Assembly: GCF_949987515.2 (NCBI RefSeq)
Contig: NC_082684.1
Coordinates: 50,434,006-50,498,005 of the forward strand
Direction of reading: 5' to 3'
DNA: 64,000 nucleotides
Origin: Delphinus delphis
Taxonomy: Eukaryota > Chordata > Mammalia > Artiodactyla > Delphinidae
Of the stretch, positions 23,587-38,526 are shown in pieces; the stretch's first letter is position 1, and each line of letters starts with the position of its first letter. The position numbers and the translations under genes are program-made. The notes beneath the pieces are model-generated. The model made no database searches, was not told the DNA's origin, and saw nothing but the letters and a program-made list of their open reading frames with translations.

Positions 23587-23939
23587 AAAGTTTGAGTCAA
23601 CTTATCAAGTTGAATATTTACGCTTTTATGACAGGTTAAAAGAAAATGAATTTTTAAAATAAACTTTTGGGGAGAGGATTTGCAAACTAAAGATTTATAG
23701 ATTGCATATGGGGAAAAATTCTTTCACTTATGAAATAGCAACAGTAATGCATAGTTTATTTTTTTAAAGAAATTTATGTTTGAACAAATAATTCAATGTA
23801 AATTCAGTATTTCAATTTTGGGTGTGAAATAAATGTGTTATTGAATTTAATAATTGTTTCGTGTATAGCATAAACTGATTTCAGAGATGTATGACAGTTT
23901 TTAATAAATTTTTTCTTCAGAATTTTTCCTTGAGCTTTT

Positions 23940-24218
23940 TTTTTTTTTTTTTTTGGCTGTGTTGGAGTCTTCATTTCTGTGCAAGGGCTTTCTCTAGTTG
24001 TGGCAAGCGGGGGCCACTCTTCATCGCGGTGCTTGGGCCTCTCACTATCGCGGCCTCTCTTGTTGCGGAGCACAGGCTCCAGACACGCAGGCTCAGTAGT
24101 TGTGGCTCATGGGCCTAGTCGCTCCGCGGCATGTGGGATCCTCCCAGACCAGGGCTCGAACCCATGTCCCCCGCACTAGCAGGCAGACTCCCAACCACTG
24201 CGCCACGAGTGAAGCCCG
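23940..24218 (-). mobile_element. CHR-type SINE, long form, antisense
   Basis: It runs from the T-run and GGCTGTGTTGGAGTC to CTGCGCCACGAGTGAAGCCC. TTCCTTGAGCTTTT flanks it at 23926-23939 and 24219-24232. It forms a close inverted pair with the sense copy that ends near 23586. Confidence 0.92.
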
Positions 24219-25542
24219 TTCCTTGAGCTTTTAAGAGAGAACTTCTAGGTTATTGCATTCTGGTACCATTCTATAAATTCTCTTATCTTTACATTTATAA
24301 AGCTCCTCTTCAACAAAGAGTTGCTGAACTTTAAAGTAGTAACTAGAAGATTTATATCACATAAAGAATTTTTTTGTACTTCTGGTATATAACTCTAGAT
24401 GAACAGGAAAGATACCAACCTACTTCTGTTTTTGTTGACATGGTCCTTTGACTTCAAGCGTCTTAAAACTTTCATGGTTTAGTCTAGCTAATTTGAATTC
24501 ACTATAAACAAGTTTCATCTGATTTTTGTCATCAGTGTGACTTGTATAACTCATGAAAAGATGCTTATCTTGGTAGCTAAGCAAAAATAGGAAGCACGCG
24601 GAGATAAAATAAGGCTGAATCAGTAAGGGCTACAAAGAAAGAAAGAACGTTGAGGCAGGTGAGAACTCCAAGGCTTCAGAAATAGGTCCTCGGGGAAGGA
24701 GATCTAGGAACAAGAAATTACCTGAAGCAAGAAGGTGTTAGTTGTCTCCTCTGTAAGAAATAAAGCGATAGAAATTAGAGTGTGGTGGTGAATTAGAGTT
24801 AAATGAAATCATTTAGGAAATAAGAGTTGCAAATTGGCTAACCCTGGCAGAGTAAACCTAAAAATATGCAGATGATAATCACAAAATAAAATTTATGAGA
24901 AAACACAGCCTAAGATTAGCAGTCTCCTAGTCATTAAAGCAAACCTTGACTGTAGTGTGCGTTCTCAGTAAATGTGGGTTGAATGAATGAGTTTTTGAAA
25001 GTAGCTTCAGTTTGCAAAGTAGATACTGATCAGGAAGCAGAAATTGGTTGGTGGGTAGGTTACAGTGGGAATTGTGCAAGGTTATTGAGTAACAAGATCA
25101 ATTACTCCTACCTAAGACAGGAGAAGCTATCTGAAACACAAAGGAAGCCAAATTGGTTGGGGCCACCTAAATGAAGTTTACTACTTCATGCAACAAGTAC
25201 TTAAGTTCCGTGCTAGGTGTTAGTAAAATACGGGTGTATGTGTGTGTGGCTTGTTGGGTATCCTCACTAGGTCAACCACTGTATCTCTAGACTAAAGTAC
25301 AAAATTTAAGGTACATCCTCTTGTGTGCCACTGCCCTAAGTTCCTACCTGCCACCTAAATGCTGAAGAACTTATTTTGCTGATACTTGTTTTAATTTCCT
25401 CTTTTAAAAGGAATAAAAAGGAAGAAGTCCATATCTGTGCCCTTTATTGTCTTTTCTATCATCTATCCGCCCTCTCCCTCTCCCCCTCCTCCACCTAATC
25501 TTTCTACTTCCCACAAGTCACTGTTCTTTTCTCTTGCACTAG

Positions 25543-27847
<2,305 letters not shown>

Positions 27848-27979
27848 TGGCTTGATTAAACTGGTGTTCCAGAATTTTTCCTATGGAGTTAATGAAATGT
27901 ACAAAGCCTGTTTTCTCAGTGCAACAGTGAAGCACCTTCAAAAGTTTATCCCTGAAATTACTATCAGTGACATACTTAG
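27848..27979 (+). CDS. L2HGDH: L2HGDH exon 9, residues ~355-399
   Basis: This exon begins after TTGCTTTCAG and completes the Ser codon. It encodes [20 protein letters not shown] and continues to the [14 protein letters not shown] region, and ends with AG of a split Arg codon before GTAAGG. It contributes helices of the C-terminal part of the protein. The phase is 2 at both ends. A strongly similar ORF on the opposite strand over this region is only the complement. Confidence 0.95.
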
Positions 27980-29599
27980 GTAAGGAAAAGCCATAAGGGT
28001 TGTAAATACAGTCATGTCCTAGGTGAACTTGGGAGGTGGGTCTGACTTGGTGACTTGTAAGCACACTTTCAATCAGTGTGTCCACTGAATTTTTGTGTGC
28101 TCTCTCTTTCTCAACAAGTTGTTCATTCCCCTTTGGGCATTGCTGCATCATGGCCCTTAGTGCTTGAACTAGGTCCATTTATGATTATCTGGACTACCTT
28201 ACAGCATTAAGCTGAAATCTCCATTTCAGTTGTGTTATGATGCCACCTTCACCTTTGTGTCTAGCTTTCATTCATGATAAACATCTCACCTGAAGTTTTT
28301 TTAATCTCCCTGGCCACTTACTCTTGTGATTCCAAAGCCTTCTGACTTTTAATTCTGTATAAGATCATTGATCACCATGTTACCTAATTAGGTAATAAGC
28401 ATATTAAAACATTATACTTTGATTGATTCTTAAAAGCTTTTAGAAACATACTCATACCTGGCATCTTACCTTGCTTCCTCTGTACTTATTTTGTTCTTTC
28501 TTGGATCCTACTTCCCTCAAGGACTATTTGTAGAACAGAAGTGGGAAATAGTATGGTAGCAATCAGTCTGAGTCCTTGCTGTGGGGGTGTGGGGCAAAGG
28601 AAGGATTACTTAAAAAAATGTTTTTTTCTTAAAGATAAAAGGCTTTCTGGACTTGATCTATACCTTGTCCTAAATGCCACACAAGCCTATTTTCTTTTTG
28701 GTGATATTTTTAGGGTGCTCATCTTTTCCCCTGAACCAGCCATTTGTTAGGCCTAATCAGCAGTGGTCTTTGAGATTCTCTCCTCCCTGAATCCATCCCG
28801 CAATGAATCTCTAGAGCACTAAGTGTCTGTCTCCTCAGTAACAGCTGCTGAACTTGCCTGGTGTAATATATCAGCAGCTCGACTCTGTATCTGGGAAGAG
28901 AGCAGTAATCATGTCAGCTGTCTCCCTCAGGGGAGCCTCCTGGTCTAAATCTGATTCTCATGTATCATTCTCAGACCAGCCTCTTTGAATCCTTAGAAGA
29001 ACTATTAAAACCCAGCTAATGTTTTTAACTCTTATCTCTCTCAGCCCTCTACTCACCTTCTGAAATAGAAGGGATAAAAATATCTAGGCTTTATGTTCTT
29101 TCACTCACCTATAAATGAAGGCTTTTATGTTTTCAGTGGTCTGCTTTAGCAGACTTGTTATGTTTTATATCTGGAAATAGATTGGTCAAATCTAGTGTCT
29201 TTTACTGCTGTTAATATTCCTTGGAAAACACAATAGGTGGGCATAGTGAATTCTGTGTATAAATAGTTGCAGTGAATTCACTATGCAGATTTGATTACCA
29301 CTCTTTTGTAGAAGCCTGAGGAAAACTCTTTAGACCAGTGGATTTCACATGGTAGAACTGAACCTTGGGGCTTGTGGGTTTTGGTGAATACCCTTGTCTC
29401 TGGGTGGAAAGGTGTGAATTTCAGTTACCAGTTTCATTACCAGGTAGTAGAAAAGGGCACACAACACTGTAGGCAGGTGGATTTGGGGACAAATTCAACC
29501 CAGTCACAGATGAGTTTCTTTCTGAAGATGGAGAAGCTGAACATATTCAGCAATTCCATTTGATTCCTGTAGCTCTTAAATGCAGGAAATTATCAGTAA

Positions 29600-29900
29600 C
29601 GAAAAGTGTAGAAGATATGTTTGATACCATTTATATGTTTATACTGTGTATGTATATGGATTGCACATGTAATGTGAAAATAAAAACAAACACGGGAGTG
29701 ATAAACACCTAACTGAGGAGAGTGTTTATCTCCGGGGAGACAAGAGAATGGGATGCAGAGAGTTTGACAGGGGGCTTCTATCATATCTATAATGCTTATT
29801 TCTTAAGCTGTTTGGTAAAAAAAATATTGATGTTCATTATGTTATTCTCTGTACCTTGTTATATGCCTAGAATCTTAAATAATAATAATAATACAAAAAA
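29600..29900 (+). mobile_element. Possible old L1 3' end
   Basis: The order AACACCTAACTGAGGAGAGT, then TTATCTCCGGGGAGACAAGA, then TCTGTACCTTGTTATATGCC and an A-rich end resembles a degenerate L1M 3' UTR. Support is moderate. Confidence 0.45.
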
Positions 29901-30544
29901 ATAATGTCAATAGACTTCCCACATTTTGAAGCCTAAGTCCTGTTTGCAACCAGTATAACACCATAAATGCCCTATCATTAATATTGGGGAAGAAGCATAT
30001 TAGGTAGTTCTGGATAGTAAAAAAGAACCAAAGCAACACTTTTAGTGGAATGTTTAGCTCAAGATGGTGTCCTTTAGTTGCAGTAGCTACCAAAAGGGAT
30101 CCAGTTGGACTTCTCATTGCCCAGCCAGAGTATCTTGGGCAATAACTTACCAGTGAACATTAGATTGGAATGTAAAGTTATAACCTGTCAAATGTATGCA
30201 TTAGGTATACAGACTTCTCATTATTAAATGATGATCTCTAAGGTTCCTAATTTTAGCTCTAAAGTCCTTTAATTTGTTCTGTGATTAATTTTGACATGGT
30301 AATCTAACAGTAGTTTGTATCTGTTAGCATTGTAAGGATGTAAAATATGATGACATATTTGCCAAGATCCCCTCTTTTTCCCACACTTCATTTTGAAAAT
30401 ATATTCTTGGGAGAATTCTGTAGTAAATTTTCAGACAAGATGTTTTCATTGTAAGTGATAGCTAAAGACTACACTACTGTGAAATGCAAGGGTAAAAGCC
30501 AAAAATCCTGCAATAAAGGTGATTTAGACCCTTTTGCAAAAAAG

Positions 30545-30765
30545 GGTTTCTCATTCTTGGTACTGTTGACGTTTGGGGCCAAATAATTCTTTATTGTGGG
30601 GGACTGTCCAGTTCACTGTAGAATGTTTAGCAGCATCCCTGGACTCTACCCACTAGATGCCAGCAGTACTCCCCTAGTATGACAACCAAAAATGTCTCCA
30701 GACGTTGCCAAATATCCTCTGGGGGCAAAGTCTCCCCTGTTTGAGAGCTACTAGTCTAGAGAATT
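30545..30765 (-). mobile_element. MER20-like hAT DNA transposon, antisense
   Basis: It reads TCATTCTTGGTACTGTTGAC, then TTTAGCAGCATCCCTGGACT, then AATGTCTCCAGACGTTGCCA and TTTGAGAGCTACTAG. This is the opposite orientation of the element at 18553. Confidence 0.75.
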
Positions 30766-31509
30766 TGGTAACCCTCACACTGCAAAATACTAATAAGAGA
30801 GTCTGGAGAAAATATAATAAAAATCCCTTGAAATAATTATAGCTGAGAGTGCAAGAAAATAAAGGCATCCCAGAAACGAAAACAGAGAGGAAATTGAATA
30901 CCCAAGAACTAGGAGGAATTAGTGCTGATGCTGACTTGGAAAGGTAGGGAGGATTTTCTGATTTTGATGTAAATATAACTGAGTTTTGTTTTAATCTGTG
31001 ATTTACAGACAATAAAATATGCAGATCTTGAGTGCTCAATGAAGTTTGGAAATTGTATAAACTCATGCATCCACCACACAAATCAAGATATAAAACATTA
31101 GGGACTTATATTTTAATTGCTACTCAAGTGCTGGAAAGGAAGCCTTGGGTCTGTAAAAGGTAAAAAGTTGGAACTGAGATCCTTTTGTAAAACCAGGGAC
31201 TCTGGGAGGGCTGTACCCTCAGTGAAGAGGAAGTCTAGAAAAAAATCTCCTAAAAATCTAGAACCCTGGGCCTTCCCTCACAAGTACTTGGAGTTTCAAT
31301 TTGTACCACTAGTTTGATCTAGGAACTTTAAGCTGAGAAATGGATCCTGCTTCAGACTAACACTTCTGCCTCTCACTCTCTCACTTTAAACAGATTAGAG
31401 TGAGTGAAAATCAGGGTAATTTGACCACAGACTGAATATGGTTGATACTAAGCAGTTAGTAGTTTTGTATTATTATTAAGAATCCTTTTAAGAGAAATAT
31501 ACATTGAAG

Positions 31510-31702
31510 TGAAATGATACGCCATCTGGGGTTTGCTTTAAAATAATCCAGTGGAGAGAGGTAGACAGAGTGGGGATATAGATGAAACAAGATTGGCTGT
31601 GTGTTGATTATTACTGAAACTGGGTAATACATACATGGGAGTTCCTTATACTGTTCATTTTACTTTTGTACATGTTTAATATTTTCCATTAAAAAAAAAG
31701 GT
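31510..31702 (+). mobile_element. Old L1 3' UTR end, sense
   Basis: AAATAATCCAGTGGAGAGAG, GATGAAACAAGATTGGCTGT, TACATGGGAGTTCCTTATAC and TTTTCCATTAAAAAAAAAGG follow the order of an L1M-type 3' end with an A-tail. Confidence 0.7.
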
Positions 31703-32822
31703 GTTCCTAGAATGGTTATACACCTGGAGTGTCTGACAGAAGCAAATATAAAACCTCTGTGGAGGGACATAATTTCAACCCAACGCCCCCTGCTGAATAG
31801 GAACTCACCAGCAAAAGTTCCAAAGCACTATAAGTGAGAGTAAGCAGATAGAATAAGTACTAGAATTAGACTCTAACAACTTTGGATAATAGTAATATTA
31901 GAAACCATAAAGTAAGTATGCTCCAATGAATTTTTTTAAAAAGGGAATGAAAAAAACTGAAAAAGAATAATAATTTAAAAAATACCCTAGGCAAATTTAG
32001 AAACCAAGTAATCAGAATTTCTAGAAATGAAAAATATAGTTCTTAAATTTTAAAACTCAAATGATTAAGTTAGACAGCTGGTTGGACCTCCCTTAAGAGA
32101 AAATTAGTAAATTGGAAGGTAAATCTGAAGAATTTAGAGAACAATGTTGTAAGCTAAAGATGCATCATGTGCAAATTAAGACATGGAGAAGATGAGAAGA
32201 TTCCAGCCTACATCTCATAGGAGTTCCAGAGAAGTTGAGAAGAGGCAATACTTTGAAGAGAAGTAGTTGAGAATTTTCTGGAATGGACAAAAAGACATAA
32301 AATTCAAGATGTACAGTGAGTCCCATCTGAATTAAAAAACTAAATACAAGAATGTAAATAGATTATATAACTTCCAAATAGTAGAGGAAGAAAAAAGAAT
32401 GTAGAAAACTCAGTAAGTCAAGAAAGGAGGTGGGAAAACTTCAGAAAAAGATCGGGTTAAATAGCATAAAATAATATAGTTGAAATCAAATATCAGAAAT
32501 TATAATAAATGCAAATGTGTTAAGACAGAGATTATCAGGTTGGATTTTAAAAGTCCACCTATGTGTTAGGCAAATGCTTATTCGAAGAAAGATGAGTCCT
32601 AGGTTCATTTTAGATAAAAGACACCTTAAGGTAAAAAATTATTGTTATAAATAAGGAGGGTCACTATAAATTTGTTGCATATGATAACAGAGCTAAGAAA
32701 TACAGAGAACAAAAACTGACATAACTGGAAGCAGAAATCAAATCTATAATTGTGATGGGTGATTTTAAGACATGTCTGTTGATAGATGATAGCTCAAGCA
32801 GATAAAATATTAGGTTTGAGGG

Positions 32823-32941
32823 GAATTCCCTGGTTGTCCAGTGGTTAGGACTCGGTTCACTGCTGGGGTCCAGGTTCAATCCATGGTCGGGAAGCTAAGA
32901 TCCCCTCAAGGCACTCGGCATGGCCAAAAAAAAAAAAAAAA
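32823..32941 (+). mobile_element. Short CHR-type SINE, sense
   Basis: It begins GGAATTCCCTGGTTGTCCAG and ends CACTCGGCATGGCC plus a long A-run. It is an old short form of about 120 bp. Confidence 0.85.
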
Positions 32942-32977
32942 ATAGATTTGAATAACACAATTAAAACACTTGATTTA

Positions 32978-33070
32978 GGGACTTCCCTGGGAGTCCAGTG
33001 GTTAAGACTCTGTGCTTCCAAGGAACTAACATCCCACGTGCCGTGCAGCATGGCCAAAAACTTAAAAGAC
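32978..33070 (+). mobile_element. Short CHR-type SINE, sense, second copy
   Basis: It begins AGGGACTTCCCTGGGAGTCC and ends CAGCATGGCC plus a short A-rich tail. It lies 40 bp after the previous copy. A partial internal deletion makes it shorter than its neighbour. Confidence 0.8.
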
Positions 33071-34564
33071 CAACAAACAAAACCACTTGATTTAAGGGAT
33101 GCATAGAACTCCCTCACCCCCGTTATAGAATACTCATGTTTTTCAAGCCCTCACAGAACATTTACTAAGGCTCAAAATGATCTAAGCCCTAAACCAGTTT
33201 GTCAACAAAATTAAAAAACTGGGCATGGAAAAACCATGTTCTCTTGTTGCAATCCAGTTTGGTTGAATATTAATGACAAAAATACCCTTTCTTCACATTT
33301 GGAAATTAAGATGGAATGGTTGACTTGCCCTATATCACCACTCCCAATTTAAATATGCTCCTGTGAACTTCTGTTTTTAGATTAACAGTAGATCCCATGT
33401 GAGTTTTATAAAATACTAAATTGTCCTATTTGGAACTGTCCAAAGATGTCAGTTATAGCCTGTCATAGCTGTTTTCTAGCCCACAGGATTATGCCTGCCA
33501 CAGAATAATAAAGCAATAAATACAACACTTCTCAGAAGAATGAGTGCCGTTAGTTACATATTTACCTGTTGTTTCTAGACATATTTAAGGGTCTAGGCCT
33601 TGCATTTCTATTAAATTTAGCTACAAATATGGCAAAATATGTGGCTACAAATAGCATTAAACAGTTAAATATAGCTAAATTCACAAATATTAAATTTGCT
33701 GAATCATTTATTCTTTCAGTTATTAAAATAGAATTTAAAAGTATTGAGAGTTAAACAATTAAAATTTTCTATCCCTATTGAATACTTCCTATGTACACAA
33801 GTCTAGACAAGGGGGCAAAATAGGGCTGTTGTATAAGATTCAGTTCTGGCCCTGAAGATGTTTATGGTTTATTTTACCTGAAATTTCAAATTTATAGTAT
33901 TCATCTCAAGCTGAGATATTCTGAGGGGGAATGCCTATATGTAATCATGCAAAGAAAAACCCTGAAATTTCATTAAGTGCTGAATAGGAAGCATGAAGAA
34001 TTTGGTAATTTAAACATGCCATGTTAAATAGTTACTTTAGTTTGAACTAAAGTGAGTTTCTTAGAAAAAGTTAATCTTGTATATTTTTTTTACAGTTTAG
34101 ATTATAGGTTTTGAATACTTGGGCAGGACTGTAGGGGATGTCGAGAACATAGTTGGTGTTTGTAAGAGGAATAAATAAATATAGACACATTTTTAACTGT
34201 AGTTAATCAGTACTAACTTCTATTTGCTTAGAAAGAGTAAGGAGAATATACTAACTAAGCCTTCATGGAGAGGAAAGTTTTTATTTTGAACACTCAACAT
34301 CAGTAGGTAGTCATGCCACTGTGTGTCCCCTGCATGTTGGCTTTCTGTGAGATAAAAGGAGAAGGACAAGAAAACTCATAGAGATGCTCACATCAGCAAT
34401 AGGAGCATTATCCAAGAAAAGAGAGGAGAAATGCTGTTTTGATTGGTTGAGAGAAGCTACAAACACAGAATGTACAAAGTAGACCACACACTGGCTAATA
34501 GGCTCTTATGTATCCTTACCCTAAGAAATTTCAGCTTCAGTCCCATTCTGTCTTTTTGTGCTGT

Positions 34565-34763
34565 ATTTTTTGTGGTACGCGGGCCTCTCACTGTTGTGGC
34601 CTCTCCCGTTGCGGAGCACAGGCTCCAGACGCGCAGGCTCAGGGGCCATGGCTCACGGGCCCAGCAGCTCCGCGGCATGTGGGATCTTCCCGGACCGGGG
34701 CACGAACCCGTGTCCCATGCATCAGCAGGCGGACTCTCAACCACTGCGCCACCAGGGAAGCCC
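34565..34763 (-). mobile_element. Cetacean-type CHR SINE (young, GC-rich), antisense
   Basis: It runs from TTTTTTGTGGTACGCGGGCC to GCGCCACCAGGGAAGCCC, with the GCTCCGCGGCATGTGGGATC core. The length is close to 200 bp. Confidence 0.93.
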
Positions 34764-34904
34764 TTTGTATCTGATTCTTCCTTGGAAATCCTTACAGCTC
34801 AAAAATCTCCTGTCCAGATTCCCTGCAGCCTTCTATATTACAGATTACTTTTATTACAGAATCTTTCACCCCTGTTGTTGTAATTCTTATTTATCTCTCT
34901 ACAG

Positions 34905-35070
34905 ATAAACTGTATAGCTATGTAACTTCAGGCAAGTTACTTAATCTCTCTATTTTCTTTGCTGTTAAATATAAACTATAAACATATCAGCCTCTTAGAG
35001 TTGTTGTGAGGATTAAATGAGAGAATTCCTATCATGGAGTAAGCACTTGGTAAAAAAATAGCTATTATTA
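34905..35070 (+). mobile_element. MIR SINE, sense
   Basis: TTCAGGCAAGTTACTTAATC, GAGTTGTTGTGAGGATTAAA and AGTAAGCACTTGGTAAAAAA occur in the MIR order. Confidence 0.85.
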
Positions 35071-35964
35071 TCATGATCTTTCCTCAGCCAGGCTGAGGTC
35101 TTAGAGGGCAGTGCTCTCGTATTGTTCTTTGTATCTTCCTCAAGTGCTTATCTGCATCTGCCCAGAATCAATAAAAAGTGTTTAATATTGTTGCCTGATT
35201 TCTTGAGTCTTGCTGGTGTGTATAAGGCAACTGTTTGCAAACTGGGTTTTCTTAAGCAGTTTCAGTGGAGGCACTTTTGGACTCCAAAATTATTTTATCC
35301 AGATTTTATCTGTAAACTTTATTTTTAAAACTAAAAAAAAAAAATCTAATTTGTAAACTCAAATGTTGTAAAACAGAACTTTTAATGTTAAAGGCTCTTA
35401 CTGTATTAACATGCTGTTAATTCATTTTTGTGCTTTTCCTTTAATTAAGAGAGTGTGTCATTTCTCTTTAATTAATTGAAGGTTATCCTGATATTAAATG
35501 CTAAACAGTTAAAAATCAAAACAAACTACAAAGCCAGAATTTGCTGCCATTTGCAAATATTTTTTCCATAACTTTTAATAGTGTACAACCAAAACATAAA
35601 AATACTTAGAATTCTGTAGCGTATGTAGGAATGTAGCTGACACACATAATTCTTGCTTTCTTTACTTTGTATTATCTTGCTTTCTATTCTAGTGATTGAT
35701 TGTATAATAAATTCATTTTGTAAATTTAAATAAAAATACATCTATTCTAATTAAATATGTATTTATCTGCTAATTTTGGAAAGAACCCATTTGTGTATTT
35801 TAGGGTAAGGATATATGCTTGACAGGCTACAACTGGCAGCCTTTGGCTAAACACAAACCTATTGGGTTTTCACATAATTGTGCATTTAGAACAATAAAGA
35901 CTTTATTGCTTTAAGAATACTTTGAAACCACTGACACGTATGTAAAGTGTCCTGTCACTTCTAG

Positions 35965-36189
<225 letters not shown>

Positions 36190-38060
36190 ATAATGAAAGG
36201 AGCTAGGTATGCATTTTAATCTCCACATTCAGCAACAAGAATGTACTAACTACATTCTTTAAGTTTCATTTAAGAAAAATGGTTTAAAATGTCATTTTAG
36301 ATAACCACTGAATTTTTTAAATTATGTAATGTGGAAATAATGATTTTTTAAAGTCCATGCTCTTTAAAAAGGTACAGTTGTATCTGTCCTGAATTCTTGA
36401 CTTTGTTAATGACCTGTCCTCACCAACCATGATCTAGAGATTTGGCTTTTTTGGAATTTCTGGGAACTATAGCATGAAAAAGTGATTATTCCCCTAACTT
36501 TTTGACTTTATAATATCTAAGCTTTTTTGTCTTTCCTAGACAAGAAAATATATTGTAGGTTGCAAACCTTTTAATTTTGAAGAGTCATAGAAAAGCTCAC
36601 ATCATTTAGAACAACAGTATTTGTATTTGGGAATTTAAAATTGTTGATTCAAATACATGAAATTTCACATTTTGAAGTAGTTTGAATAAGATTCTGTCTT
36701 ATCTACATTTGTAAGAAATAACTTTGCAAAAGAAACTCAAAGCATTTATTATTCCCAGTTTCTTTATAATTCACTTGGTCTGGTGTCATCCTAAATCTAA
36801 ACAGCAGTCCACAATGAGTATTTTGCTTACTCTTCAGTCTTCTGTGGTTGAGAAACTAAAAGAACTTAGAATCCTGACACTGACATACAGAACTTTGTAA
36901 TTTAAAATAGTATTTATCTCTTATATCTCTGTTCTTCAGTCATACCAAGGTTCTCAGATGTTGGCCAAGATCACTAATGATTCATGCCTACTTGACTTTT
37001 CCAGAATCCTATAAACCTTTATGAGGATATTTCTTCATTTGGGGGAAATACCTAATTTTGAGGCATTCACTTTTGTACACCGCAAAAGTGCCTTACAATC
37101 GTGTATTTCATGAGTATTTTAAATTGTTTAAAGTGCCATACTGTATACTATGTACTATATATATACGTGTGTGTGTGGTATCTGTTGAAATGATTCTTGC
37201 AATACAGAATGTTGGAAAATAGAAATATAAATGAAAATATGGTATAACGTGGGGAAACTTATTGCAGAACCACCATTTAGGTGAGAAATTTTCATCCATT
37301 CCCTCACATATGCTGTCTCTGGATTAATCTTCCAGTCTTCATTTTTTCTTTCCTCTCGTCTCTCCAAAACTGTGTGAAGGATGAGTCAGAAAGATGAGCA
37401 TTTTGGTTGATAGCAAAACTTACCAGTTTTCTTCCTTTTCACTTTAAGCCAATGATTACATTGATTGAGCTACCTCATCAATTAATTTGAAAGGCTACAC
37501 ATCATCAGCTCATGTTACAGAATAGCACATCTCAGGTGAATAGATTAGACAGTTCTTCAGCACTTGGGATGAGAATACTGAAAGCAGTTGGAAAGTATTC
37601 ACAGAGGAAACAAGCCCTAATGGTTCTTCATAACAACTGATTCTTCCAAGAAATGTGATACACAGGGTATTTTCTGTTTCATTGCAAGACTATTAAGAGA
37701 TGGAAAATATTACAATTCTCTATTTCATTAACAGTAAGATTGCATATACACTAAGCTGTGAAAGACTGAAGTTATAAAAATAACTACCCTAATTAAAGCA
37801 ACCCCCATTCCATTTGGGTCTTTACTATACCCCAAAAAATACAAGTGAAAAAATGATTGAAAGCATTTTGAATGTGTAGATTATTCTATTTGTAAAACGT
37901 TTTTATTTATGTCAATAGAGTTTTGTTGTGGAATAATGCTATAATATTTAAAAGTTTTGTGTATTTCTAAGAGAGAAGAATTGTATATTAATATTAAAAA
38001 TATTTTAATGAGCTTTGGTGTTGTGAACATAAATTTTAGTTTCATAAAAACTCTGATTCA
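36190..38060 (+). other. L2HGDH: Probable L2HGDH 3' UTR and downstream unique sequence
   Basis: This AT-rich stretch after the L2HGDH stop has no ORF or repeat that I recognise, which fits a long 3' UTR. I cannot fix the polyadenylation site. An ATTAAA at 37792-37797 is one candidate, and an AATAAA at 39268-39273 (beyond the U1 copy and a SINE) is another. Confidence 0.5.
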
Positions 38061-38224
38061 GTACTTACCTGGGAGGGGATATACCATGATCATGAAGGTG
38101 GTTTTCCCAGGGTGCAGCTCATGCATTGCACTCCGGATGTGCTGACCCCTGCAATTTCCCCAAATGTGGGAAACTTGGCTGCATGATTTGTGGTATTGGG
38201 GAACTGTGTTTGCGCTTTCCCCTG
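38061..38224 (+). ncRNA. U1 snRNA copy, probably a pseudogene (RNU1-like)
   Basis: This 164-bp stretch matches vertebrate U1 snRNA end to end with no insertion or deletion. It starts GTACTTACCTGG (the 5'-splice-site recognition end, with the first A changed to G) and ends GCGCTTTCCCCTG. By hand I count about 17 substitutions against the human U1 I recall, close to 90% identity, several of them CpG-type transitions. The Sm site reads GATTTGTGG instead of AATTTGTGG. Downstream, GTTTTAACAGTAGAGA near 38233 resembles the snRNA 3' box, but no U1-type proximal sequence element is visible upstream. It lies in sense orientation 1.9 kb after the L2HGDH stop, possibly inside its 3' UTR. I infer a pseudogene, since the promoter is not seen and the Sm site is altered. 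Confidence 0.9.
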
Positions 38225-38526
38225 TTTTTTTCTGTTTTAACAGTAGAGATCCTTCAAGACCGTTTTCTAGGGGTCCAGTGGTTTGTGTTTATCTAATACT
38301 GAAGAGAACCTTTAGTGTGTCATCCATTTAATGTGGGTACTGGATGGTGGTTAATATGACACAGGGATATGGAGAAATAAGGATTTTTTTAAAACTCTGA
38401 TTCATATAAATTTTGAGCTATCAATAGGCTTTAAATAGCAGCCAATCAAAAGAAAAAAGCTTGTATTTGTGTATAATGTAAAAATGAGGTAGAGTAGTTT
38501 ATATTTTGGGTAAAAAGTGGAACACT

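Larger units (their letters stand above)
17151..25542 (+). other. L2HGDH: L2HGDH intron 6
   Basis: This 8.4 kb intron has a GTAAAG donor and a CACTAG acceptor. The insertions within it are listed separately. The flanks at 17160-17650, 17860-18540 and 24240-25540 show no gene or repeat that I can identify. Confidence 0.9.
31740..33330 (+). mobile_element. Old L1/HAL1-like remnant, sense, split by two SINE pieces
   Basis: The blocks at 32930-33000 (TTGAATAACACAATTAAAAC) and 33130-33330 (AGCCCTCACAGAACATTTAC) match the order of an L1-type endonuclease ORF. All frames are destroyed. Its continuity is broken at 32823 and 32978 by SINE heads. The left part to about 32500 is a weaker match. Confidence 0.55.

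Noticed and set aside
23177..24218. CRISPR-like repeated blocks
   Set aside because: The repetition is from dispersed SINEs. There are no regularly spaced short repeats, and the genome is mammalian.
34443..34883. Open frames rich in words such as RSTGSRRAGS, repeated at 39335, 50162, 52680, 56601, 57336 and 59674
   Set aside because: All are translations of CHR SINE copies in the same orientation. They are not genes.
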